A DNA stretch of 64,000 bases from Lophium mytilinum. Lineage: Eukaryota; Ascomycota; Dothideomycetes; Mytilinidiales; Mytilinidiaceae. Below, one piece after another: positions 21,002 to 31,364 of this stretch (its first letter is position 1; the number at the start of each line of letters is the position of its first letter). Both the position numbers and the translations under genes were made by a program. Where the stretch lies: the NCBI GenBank assembly GCA_010093605.1, contig MU004183.1, positions 124,001-188,000 on the forward strand, written 5' to 3'. A model generated the notes under the pieces. It had not been told where the DNA came from. It did not search any database and saw only the letters and a list, made by a program, of their open reading frames with translations.

Positions 21002-21957
21002 GCTGGGAGCCAATCAGGCAGACAACGATAGAGATGATGGACGAATATGCTGGTAACACATCTCTCTTATATCCTAGGTAGCGATCACAGCTTGACTTAG
21101 GTTTCCTGGGGACCCCACACACGAGCACCACCCCATTTCAAATCTCATAGAAGTATACCTTCCGCCTCCGCAATTAATGACTGCCGATTCTCGCGTGTGC
21201 CACGTGAAGCGGCCCGGCATCGAGCAATGAAGCTATCAACAAGGATTTGGTGCGGAGAACTGGAATAACCCTACGAGACGAATTCCGCCAATCAAGAATT
21301 CTCCGCGGAATAGGCTTTCGGGAGCAGGTGACGATCCCCGGACCCCAGGGAGTCTATTTCGTGACTCGAGCCTCAGAAGGAGCGGGCCGACATCTACTTC
21401 GAGTTAGCCGTTGTAAAGAGACCTCGGTATCAAGCTGGGAAAAGCTCGCATGGCGTATACATTTATGACTGAGGAAGAGGGTCTAGTGTGTTTGTCGTAT
21501 ATGTCGAAAGATGGTATAAGGAAGTTAGAGGTGCGATTCTACGTCACTTCACCACCCTATATCGTCGCACGCCTGGCTTCTCGAGTGTGGCCATCTTGTA
21601 CAAATCAAGAAACGAAAGGAAGAATAAAAGAAGAAAACGCCGAACTCCAACCCTAGAAGGAGAAAGCTAAGATGTTGAAAATAGAGATCACTTCGTTGCC
21701 GGCATGCCCGTGATGGAGACTGGTCAGAATCTACAACATGGCTAATCCCGTACAACTCCTCGGTGCGGAATCAATCCTCCCTCGAGTACCCACGGGGGAT
21801 CATAGTCCAGCTAGTCCCCTATAGGCCGTGACCCAAGTGAAAGTTCCGCAAGATGCTATACTTCAAGTAACACAAGAACTGTATCGGTACATCAAGAAAG
21901 CGGGTTTACAAAAAGCCGACCAGCTCATGGTTGAAAACTAGCCTATCAGAAGTCTGC
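21002..21957. other. Intergenic region, GH53 promoter side
   Basis: No gene was recognised. A TATA-like TATAAGAG on the minus strand (about 21064-21071) lies ~65 bp upstream of the GH53 start codon and may be its TATA box. The frames at 21247-21670 are short and without recognisable motifs. Confidence 0.4.
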
Positions 21958-24900
21958 TCAGCTAGCTCTCCAGCCTCGTGCCCTCTCCATGATTCCTGCC
22001 GGACGTCGGGTCTGGTGATTCTGGGTACGTACTGCTGTGCCCAACGTAAACGATCGCAGAGGTCTTCCGAATTCAATATTCCCAATTTGTGTCGACGGAC
22101 CATTGCCTCCACGATCAACCATCGAAATTCTGCCCATGTCCAGATCTGGATCCGCGGACATAACGCGTTGTATGGTCTTAGAAACAATAGAGCGCCACTC
22201 ATCGCCGTAGTAAGCTATGGCAACTATCCCTCCAATGACAGTGATGGTAAGCGGGATAGCAGAGGCCCAGAAGAGGGATTGCGTGCGATCCATATTTCGA
22301 ATGTCCAAGGTATTCATACCGAGGAAGCTGGTAACAAAGGAGAGAGGGAGGAAGATAACTGTGACAGCAGTGAAGGCAAGAATAGCCTTGCCATGGTGCT
22401 CCTCGTTTACGTCGATGCTATGCTTTGCTCGATACGTGAGCTGCTCGCACGATTTGAGCAAATGGTTAAATTCCTTGTGATTGGCATCGAGCTTCGAGAC
22501 GATCTCATTTATCAACCTTTGCTCATAGAGGAAAACACTTTGGCGTCTTTCGAAAGGATTTCGGAAGCTCTTATCGTGGAGCACCATTCTATAATTTCTC
22601 ATGGCATTGATTTGCCATTGATTCACCGTATCGAGAGCAGTAATTTCTTCTTGAAGAAGGTGAATATCTCGAAGAATGCGTTTACAAGGATGGTGATGAG
22701 CTTGGTACCCCTGCAGACATGTTAGACGCCTCGGTCTTTCAAAGAGGTTACAGTCTCTTGCGACAGGCATTATGGTCCCCAATAACAGCGAGATCACAGA
22801 AATAGGTGGTGCTCACAAGCGCAGAGAATACGTCTCCATAGAGTTCTGTCGTCCTCAAATCTTTGTGGACAGGTCTGATGACAAGTTGTCCCAAGATCCA
22901 GGCCAGAAGGAACTGGGGCCCAACCATGAGACTTTCAAGAGGATTCGAATTTGACCCCAGCTTCGGTACGTTCCGCACATCTTCCAAGAACTTCCTCATG
23001 GTTTTATGCACGCCCTCGGCAGCTCGGGTCAATGTGGAAAATCTCGCATTCCATCTCAGCAGCCACATATCGGTTTCGTCTCCGTATGGTTCATTCTTCA
23101 AGGTAAAGTCAACGTGATGGATAGCTCCAGCTACGTCTGTTCCGAAGGCCAGAATACGCGAGAATGCAAGGTGAGACGACCCGGGTAACTGGAAATGCGT
23201 CGATCTTTGTCCGTCTGATTGAACGACACCATACGCGATGTGAGTAGCTTTTCCTAGCGCGTGTTCGACTGTCCTAAAGCCAAGGCAGAGAGCATCCGAT
23301 ATTTTCCTGTATTTCAGTATCCAGGCCATGTTAGACGTATCGACGACCCAGTAAATTATTTCTGACTCAGGATGTGATTTGAGGTACTCGCCAGAGTTAC
23401 TCTGCAAGCCCCGATATGAATATTTCCGAAAATGGCTCCTTGATACGTGCTTCAACACGTCACCTATGCTCTGGTACCTTCTGTAATCTCGGCACATTGT
23501 ACATCTCGACATTTCACGAGTTGGTTGTTGTAAGTGAAGGATCTTGTCAAGTCCCTCGTGCTCTAGCATGTCGTGCGCCATCCATTTCATGTCATCGATA
23601 TCTTGAGTAGGATCGGTCCAAGAAGCGGACCTGAAGCCTTCCTCAAGCCCATCAATGATCTAACTAGACATTAGCAGGACATCTGCTGAAGTGGTATAGC
23701 ATATTGTCACCGTGATTATAGCCGAGATGGAGACCCATAGGTCTTCAATCATCCAGTCGGAGTAGCCTTGAGGAACAAACAGGTCAAGTAACTGTTTCAA
23801 CTTGTGAACAAAGTCTCTTGGTCGCTGCCGCAGCTTGCGTTGCATATGTTTGAAGATCGTATCTTGGACGTTCTTGTATCTCAGAAGTAAGTTGTGAGGC
23901 TTGGGGAGCACTTCCTGAACCTTGACTTCGACTTGTGCGGAGAGCGTAGTACTTGAGGCCGGGCAGTAGTCAGCATCTTGAGTGCGCTTTAAGCAGCTAT
24001 TTGAATAGATGTGGGCGAATGATCTTGATGCGACATCTCGTGTTGATGAATCGATGATCGGGCTGGGAGCGGAGATAGTGGGTATCAATGGCCGGTGTAG
24101 ATATCTACTAACGCGCAACATGTTCCTTGCGACAGTCTTGCCCGTAGTTGAAAATGGGCCCCGGTCTTTGATATTCCAGACGAAGAAAGGAGGCACTCGC
24201 GAGATGTCAAGCTCGATTGTCTCGCCCGCCGGATTGGACCCATCTGTCTCGCCATGGCCAGTTCCACGCCGAGTAATGTTTCTAGTTTCCGAGATTCGGG
24301 TAAAAGTAGACCTAGTCGGGTCAAACTTCGTCGTTTTCGTACTGCCGACATGCTCCCACCACGTCGTTAGCTCAAGCGGAATGCGTTTGGGGCCAGCTAG
24401 CAAGTGGGCGAAGCCTCGTATTGCCACTTCATCCATGCCTTCAAAAAGACAGACCATGGCTGCATTCCCACCTCCTTCGGATCCTGAGATTACTTCAAGT
24501 AGGTTCAATATCGAATTTTCTAGCTCCTATAATTGATTAGTAACATTTTTTACTTAATACAATTAACCAATAATACGAGCTGTGCGAGAATGAAATCCAC
24601 CGAGCACTAGCAGTGTTCCATAGCAATGCTCAATCGAGGTGTTGCTCTTATATGAGTAGCTGACTACTTACGAACAAAGTGGGATTTTCGTCTACTTGGA
24701 AGAGAAAGGCCCGGTTTCGGTCGTCTGTATATCGTATGGTCTGCTTCTGATGAAGAGCCGGCTCGTCGGTCTCCACTCTCGTGATTTGGTCTCCCAAAAG
24801 CTCAGCCAGGGGGACGGGTCCACAAGTGATGAGGGTAGCTCAATGAAAATTAGCATTAGCAAGCATTAGATAGCGCAAATGAGCATACTCTCGCCTAAAG

Positions 24901-26414
24901 CCAATGCCCAGATTTGAGGCACGTGCACAATGCCTTCCAGATCGCAATCACCGTGCTTGCTAAGTACCTGTTCCGAGTCGCGCTCACGGGTAGATTCGCG
25001 GGGGTAAACTGACTGCAGCAGGGTCATCGTAGGATAGAGAGAGCAGCTATTGGCGTTTTGATGAGCTTTACGTAGCTTCTGTATTTCGATGTTGAAGTAA
25101 GGGAAAGACACAAATGCCGCTGGATACTGACTACGACCCTCGATCGTCTTCCCAGCGTAAGCAAGCTCACTTCGCAGAGTAGTTCCTGGTGTGACGAATT
25201 TGCCGTACATATGTCTGCTTGTTCTCTCAGTCTCGACATGTTCGAGTAGACGCGTGGCAGTGATTCGGGTCTTATTGTCGATCTCTGGCGCCAGCAAGAC
25301 GTATTGCTAGATGACCCTTAGCCCTTTGTCGCAATTAAAGGGCACTGTATGTACCTTGAACTCATTCCAGTCCATGCAAGCCCTGTCAATATGACTAGTT
25401 ATCTGTCAGTATCAATTCGTGCTGAGTGATAGGTAGTGATACTAACAGCCATCGAAAATCAATCTTGTCGTCAATCTCACTGAGCGACTTGGCTGGACCC
25501 TTTCTACAGAACAACCGAAGGCCCTGACCAATGCTCCGATCCGAATCTACATTTATACTAGCTACAGACACCTCTAAGGTTTCTAGAACTGACTCGGTAG
25601 TCGTGGTCTTCGTTTGCGGCCAATGCCGGGTGAAGCCCTCATCCAGCTTAGAACCCGAGGGCACATCATCTTTGTCTTGTTCAGTGATGGGCATAGACAG
25701 CGGCTCACCATCCTGGCCTAGGGGGCTGCGAAAATCTTGCGCAGTCCGCTTTCGAAAATGTTTGAATGGACCGTCCTCATAAGCGGTTATAGAGGTGTGC
25801 ATAGTTAAGTCTAAAAACGCAGGACTGTCTGCTTCGGGCTCAACAGAAGAATCGGATTCACTCTCGAATTGCCATTCCTCGGCTAAGCTGTCGGAGGTAA
25901 CGCCATCTGAAGTTTCAGATGAAGAGCCAATAGGTTCGTTAAAGGAGCTGGCGACATTCGATCCTTCATTCGTAGCCGGAAGAGCGAGCATGGCCTCAAC
26001 GTCGGATCCTTTGGCTAGCAACAATCGACGGTGCAGACCAATAACATTGGATCTTGGATCCGGTTGAGAGGGTATGGGACTTTCGTCTGATGATGAGGCA
26101 CTGGCCTTGCGAGGAAGAGGGAAGCAGGAGTCTGAGCGGTAGTCGCGCGACTTTCGTGATTTGTTCCTGATGGTGCTACCGCAGCATTCAAAAATAGCCA
26201 TTAGCCTGGGAACATCTCCTTGGTGGGACCTGATGAAGTGGCCGCTCCGCCCTCCAATCTCCTGCTCAATGCTGGCGCTTGTAATCCATAGCACGCGTGC
26301 AACGATCTCCGTATCTTTGTCGTGCATCTTGAAAGTCCTTGTCTTTGGACGGTAACTCGCTGCTAGAAGCCCTTGTAAATTGTGAAAGATGATACAGACG
26401 TTGGAACACTGCAT
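21958..26414 (-). CDS. Very large CorA-like divalent cation channel family protein
   Basis: Seven exons (25447-26414, 25355-25394, 24889-25306, 24672-24838, 23711-24526, 22787-23659, 21958-22710) give 1,344 residues, every junction in frame. The C-terminus is CorA/Mrs2-like: a long helix, a first membrane segment (AILAFTAVTVIFLPLSFVTS) ending in the diagnostic Gly-Met-Asn of FLGMNTLDIRN (~1227), then a second membrane segment. About 1,100 N-terminal residues are cytoplasmic-type sequence without a domain I can name, including an acidic Ser-rich stretch in exon 1 and WLHIDRACMDWNEFK at the first junction. Related large CorA-like proteins are multiplied in filamentous fungi; whether they carry Mg2+ is unproven. 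An upstream intron may exist, since TACTAAT...CTCCAG precedes ATG 26414. The 23711-23659 and 22787-22710 junctions use weaker donors (GTGACA, GTTATT). Confidence 0.8.
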
Positions 26415-27472
26415 CTAGAACTGGAGAGATTAGTATAGAAGTGTGCTATTCATTACAACACATTGAGCTGGCCAGAAAAGGTACAATGTAAGTACCCGTG
26501 CTGTCCTACCATCCTAAATGGGCCGGTATTGAGTGTCCGCTGAACAGGAAAGGGGGCACTACGACACTACCGAACCGCTGCCGTGTTGGTGTGACCGTAG
26601 ACGGGATTGCGCAGAAGGAATTTAATCATGCACGCACACGTGGTGCGGTCATAGTCCCGAAAATACAAGGGTTCTTCAACAGAACGGAGCTGTTGATGCA
26701 TATCGTGCAAAGGCTGATGAGATGGGCAATCCTAGACGTGAATGATAGTGCGCTTAGACATCTGTCACGTGATGTTAAACCACCACTCACGGATTCTCAT
26801 CTCTGGGATATCCTCATCAAACCACGGTTTATGGCTACGTAGGCAGTCCATACCACGTGCCTCTCGTGACCACCAAGCCAGCCCCAGATCTTTTCGAGTA
26901 TAAATACCTCTCTCCTCCCACGTCCTTACTTCTGCTCATGCAGAAGTGTGGAGGTGGAGTGGGCGGCAGGATCAAAACCCTCGAGAGCAGGTATTCAATG
27001 AGTCGAGCGAGAGTGGTTGCAAACGGACCTGCGCAAGCAATCGATGATCGGCGATCGTGGGTCGTGTCAGCTCGTACTTCCCGAAGATCCATGACTGTGG
27101 TCGCGGAATTGTTGGATCAACAAGGCTGAGGGAATTGGCATATGACTTGGGTGGCTTGGAGTGTTTTCAAATACCTGGGCTCACCAATCCGGTGGCGGGA
27201 ACTTGTGTCGTGGTGTTAAATGGGGCAGTTAGAGAGCTCGATGATCTGGGTACCCTGCGGTGTTTGGGGTTGGGGGACGTCGATATATGCGTTGGTCATT
27301 ACTAGAAGATGGTGATGACGTTTACCCGTAAACAGAGTTGTAGTCAAGTAGTGTAATACCCATAGGTAAGGGGCGCTTATCTTCGATGTCAAGCGGCAGC
27401 AGCCCGTCTAGGCTGCTAACTCTGTAGACCCCTAAGCGGACAGCTAACGGACTTGCCACTGTCTCTTGACCC
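26415..27472. other. Intergenic region with an orphan TATA-like site
   Basis: No gene is supported. A good TATA-like TATAAATACC on the plus strand near 26899 is followed by a CT-rich tract and an ATG at 26939. The frame after it (MQKCGGGVGGRIKTLESR) is short and matches nothing known to me; a GTATTC donor at ~26991 could extend it. A small transcript is possible but unproven. Confidence 0.3.
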
Positions 27473-27957
27473 TCAATATGTCAATCTCGATGGGGAATGC
27501 CCTACCTGCTCAGGCCGATCGCCGCCAAATCCCTCAATAAATCGTCGGTCAGTGCCCCACGTGAGCGTTTTACAGCGCTGGCGAGCAACGTCGCAGGCAC
27601 TGCTGTTGAGCCTTTCAAAGTTGTTAGCTTGATGTTCAGTCACAAGTTCTGCGAGGGAAAGTGGCTAGATAACGTTACATACAATTCGCCTCTTTTTTTG
27701 ACCCTGTAAACTTCATAGGCTATCGCGTGGAGGTCGACGACGGGATTTGTTTTGCAGCGAAGGTCGAGGACAATATGCATCTTGGAGGATTCGTTGGGGG
27801 CCATCAAATGGGAGTAGTAATCATCAAAAGGTTCAGAGCCGTATGATGCGAAAAACCGTTCAATGATAGCTACGTCCTCAAGCTCATGCTCAACACTAGA
27901 GCGATAAACAACTCGCTTTGGTGGGCTGTCAACCTCTAAAAGAGAGTTGCCTTCCAT
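27473..27957 (-). CDS. Small hypothetical protein
   Basis: I do not recognise this protein. ATG 27957 opens a frame (MEGNSLLEVDSPPKRVVYRS, then ELEDVAIIERFFASYGSEPF, DDYYSHLMAP, MHIVLDLRCKTNPVVDLHAI) that meets a strong GTATGT donor at 27682. It continues after a 71-nt intron with branch GCTAAC (27612-27682) as LLNSSACDVARQRCKTLTWG, GTDRRFIEGFGGDRPEQ, ending at TGA 27473-27475: 137 residues. The composition and the clean intron suggest a real gene. The frame also runs upstream to about 28269 past a TGA at 28024-28026, so an additional 5' exon, or a longer broken gene, is possible. Confidence 0.4.
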
Positions 27958-28749
27958 TGATGTTGCAGAGTCGTTTAGGCGGAGAGTATAGTGACTCGTG
28001 TTGGATGGAATCGTTTGTGATGTTCACGTAGAGAAGAGCACTGAAGCTCTACGAGATGATGAAGATGTCCCACACTGCTTAGTTAGCGGCGTTTCTCGCA
28101 CGAGCCGGTATTGGCGATCGCTTCGGTTGGAGGCACCGTCCTCGATGCAACCGTTACTTTTAGCTGCGGGAGATTCGAAGTATTTAGGAGTGGCTAACGT
28201 ACATGATTTATATAGAATAGGAGGTAATATCGACAAGTGCTCAAATTTCGAGCTGTTTGAAGTCAACATACATACAGACCTATTGCTCTCCTCGACATAA
28301 AGGGGTTCTCGCTACGCAGGGACGGGCATCAGTCTGGGAGGTCAAGTCACACTTCAACGACGATGCTCAGAGTCCAAAGAATCCATTATCCATGCTATGC
28401 CTCTGCTCCGGTCTTCGAACACCAACCCAGTTCCATCCCGAATTTTCTATCATGCACCAGTCAAGACACCTACACTACGATTACAGCCCATCATCCCAAA
28501 GGAAGCCGATGAACACGCACACACAAAGGGATAACCGCGCCCACCTGGGAAGCGGTTCCAGATTACAACGGTTTAGTTTATCCTTACTAAAACAACAATG
28601 CTGCCAGCCAGCAACACAACACACCAGAAACCCTTGCCTTTACGCCGATGCTGAGATGCATGTGTAGTCCATCATCCGGGTGATCCAAGGAGACGATAAG
28701 AAGAGAAAAAGGGAAAAAAACGAGACTTTTTGGTGTTTCAGGGAGTGGT
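27958..28749. other. Spacer between hypothetical gene and GDT1-like gene
   Basis: The left part (to 28269) may belong to the 5' side of the small hypothetical gene. The right part contains the 3' UTR of the GDT1-like gene. Nothing else is recognisable. Confidence 0.35.
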
Positions 28750-30440
28750 TTAGCCGGAGTATAATGCTTCGACGAGATAGATGACGCCGAATACGAGGAA
28801 AGCGATTGCGCCGCCAAGGGTGACTGTTTACTAAGATTAGCAATAATCCTCCAATACATAATTGAGCAGGATATGAATTCGACTTACCGACTCTCATTGA
28901 GACTTTCCCCGCAATCGCACGTCCTCCTAGAACAGCCACTCCCGTACACACCGCATGCCCGCTGATTGCGCCACCTGTAACCCACCAATAGTCCTGTCCT
29001 GCAGCCATGGCAATAGTCGCGATCTGGCTGCGGTCGCCCCATTCGCCAAGGAAAGTCATTACGAACGTCTGCACCCACGCCGGGGAGAGAAGGAGAGAAA
29101 AGAGATTGGTTAAGCCGCTGGTGACTGCTGAGAAAGAAGAAGTATTCGGGGACCGTGAGCGAGAAGGAGAAGTGGACGGCGAACGAGCTGGAGCTGGGAG
29201 CCGCGACCCCGAACGCGAGCGTCGCGCGCGGCCGGCTTCGAGGACGTAGGGAGATATAGAGGAGCGGCGGCGGGAGTTTCGGCGTGCGGTTTGCTCCTTT
29301 TCTTCGAGCTCCATCTCAACCTCCTTCATTTCCTCGCCGACACCCTCTTCAGGTGACATGGCAAGACCCTCACGGAGCATCTTGGCCCCGAAAACGAGGA
29401 AGAGGATCGCGGCGGCGAAATTTGTGAAACGTTTGGGGAGCAGTGTCGGGACGGCGTGGCCGAGGACGGCGGAGAGGACAGTCATAGTGATGAGGGCAGC
29501 AAATGCGGCGGAGAAGACAAGGGCGCGCGGGTGACGCATTGCCATCAGGGCGGCGATAAGGAAGGTCTTGTCACCGACTTCGGAGAAGAGAATCATAGTA
29601 AGGGAGAGCAAGAACGAGTGTAATGGCTGGATGACGCCGCTGGGGTCTTCATCTTCGAATGAGGGGCCGTCAGTGGAGGGTTTCTTTGTGGGGATGTCGA
29701 GGGGGTCGTCATTGGAGGTGGGAGGGGCGGGATGAGGGATGTCATGGGGAGAGTCGGGGAGGTCGGTGGGTTTCTATGTAGATAGTATGGTTAGCTGGGT
29801 GTTGAGTAGTGAGAGGATTTGGCCGGCATACCTCAAATCCAACAGCGCCTGGTTTCTTTGTAGACGTCGGATCCGATGAAAGCTTGTCCTTGATCTTCTT
29901 CTTATCGTCGTGCGGCTGTGGAGGAGCCTCCTTTGGTGGATCAGGCTTCTTCTCGGCCTTCTCGCCCGTCCGCTCCTCCTCCTCTTTCCTCTCCCTCGTC
30001 TTTGCTGACACGCCATCTTTTGTGCCATCTGTGCCGTCCTTGGGTATAGCGCGGTTTTTATCATTCATCACGCCATCTTCCTCCTTTAGCTGGGCTACCT
30101 CTTCCTTTGTCAAGTCTTGTGTCTTCTTCTTGGGGTCTGGCAGCTTCGTGCCCACGGGCAAGAGGTCCTCGACCTCAGCGGGAGGCTTCTTCTGCTTTCC
30201 ATCCACGAAAGGGCCTGCGTGGGGCTTGCCGTCAAGCCCGTCCACTGGTGCATCTTCTGTGCCAATGTCTGGTTTTCCGGGTGATCCAGGCGCAATTGTC
30301 GGTATCGGGGCATACTCCTGCACCTTTGCGTCTCGGGCGACTTGCTTGCTATCAGAGTCCTTGGGAAGTGCTGACGCGAAGACCGGTAGTGTGGGGAGGA
30401 GAAGGAGAAGTAGAGGAGCTGGACGTCTTCGTAGTCTCAT
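28750..30440 (-). CDS. GDT1/TMEM165-family Mn2+/Ca2+ transporter
   Basis: Three exons (29832-30440, 28888-29773, 28750-28823) encode 522 residues. It starts with a signal sequence (MRLRRRPAPLLLLLLPTLPV), then a ~200-residue Lys/Pro/Asp-rich disordered lumenal segment, then the UPF0016 fold: two homologous halves each with the E-x-G-D-[KR]-[TS] motif, EVGDKT (~266) and EWGDRS (~445), separated by a charged, Arg/Ser-rich loop. The final 74-nt exon adds the last helix (GGAIAFLVFGVIYLVEALYS). Yeast Gdt1 is a Golgi Ca2+/Mn2+:H+ antiporter needed for glycosylation. The long N-terminal lumenal insert is larger than in yeast. The gene is intact, with introns of 58 and 64 nt. Confidence 0.92.
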
Positions 30441-31364
30441 GGTGATGTAGGCGTATGTGAAAGGGGCGGTGGGTAGGTCAGAGACGACGTAAGCTCACGA
30501 GACCGGAGGGGGAGCGTGTCGCGGGAGGACTGAGAATTAAAGGAACTAGAAGAGCTTTCTTATGGTGAGAGAAGCCGGCAAAGAAGGTCGAATTAGAGTT
30601 ATGGAAAAGGAGTGTTGCGTTGAAGTCGTGGGTGATGCAGACGAGATCCCCAGAGGATTTTCAGATGTGAGGCGCAGGGGCGGCAGGGTACGAGGCTAGC
30701 GGAGCACCACACGGGCACGACGCGCAAGGGGCAACGAGGCGGAAAAGGAGGCTTCTGAATGTATTGTTTAGGTTGCTGGGCGGTGTGAAATGGAGAGAAG
30801 GGTGCAGGTTTGTGGTAATTGGGATTACTGCTGTTCAATTATTGCTGGTTGGTGATAGAGCTCTTTCGTTGAATCCACCTGCACACGTCGCCTCCCAGTT
30901 ATGCCAGGATTCAACTCGCCAAGAGATCCGGGGATTCTAGCCTGCTCTGCCTGGCCGGTTTGGCCGGTTTGGTGTGCCCGTTGATGCTTGCAGACACCTT
31001 TACCAGTGTTTTAGAGTTACACCAAAGGATTTTGGAGACTTCAAAAGTCACTATAGCATTATACTATCATGGGACTGACATACACCTTCTTTCAGATGAA
31101 ATAGGAAGCAGATTCGCCCAATTCTTCATGATGTATACTCGATAGGGCACTCCAAGCCGCATTCAGATCGTTTCGGTCACGTGAAGTCGCTGTCCGCTCG
31201 GACTTTCCGTCCCATCTTATCCCGCGCACAAGCCCACAACAACAAACACTCCCAGCTTCATAACAACGCCCACCACCCCGTCGCATCAAGACTGCCTCTC
31301 TTACCACCAGGCGCATGCTTCCCCGTCGCCTACCCTCTTCGAGTCATCCTGAATAACCCTCCCA
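30441..31364. promoter_or_regulatory. Divergent upstream region of GDT1-like and telobox genes
   Basis: This 924-bp region lies between two divergent start codons. It is C/A-rich near the right end (31200-31360), as expected for the telobox gene leader. No telomeric repeat is present here; the TTAGGG run is inside the telobox gene's first intron instead. Confidence 0.45.

Noticed and set aside
29809-30450. 213-codon plus-strand frame opposite the GDT1 N-terminus
   Set aside because: Ser/Phe/Gly-rich shadow of the Lys/Pro/Asp-rich coding exon; the minus strand has the signal peptide and correct splicing.
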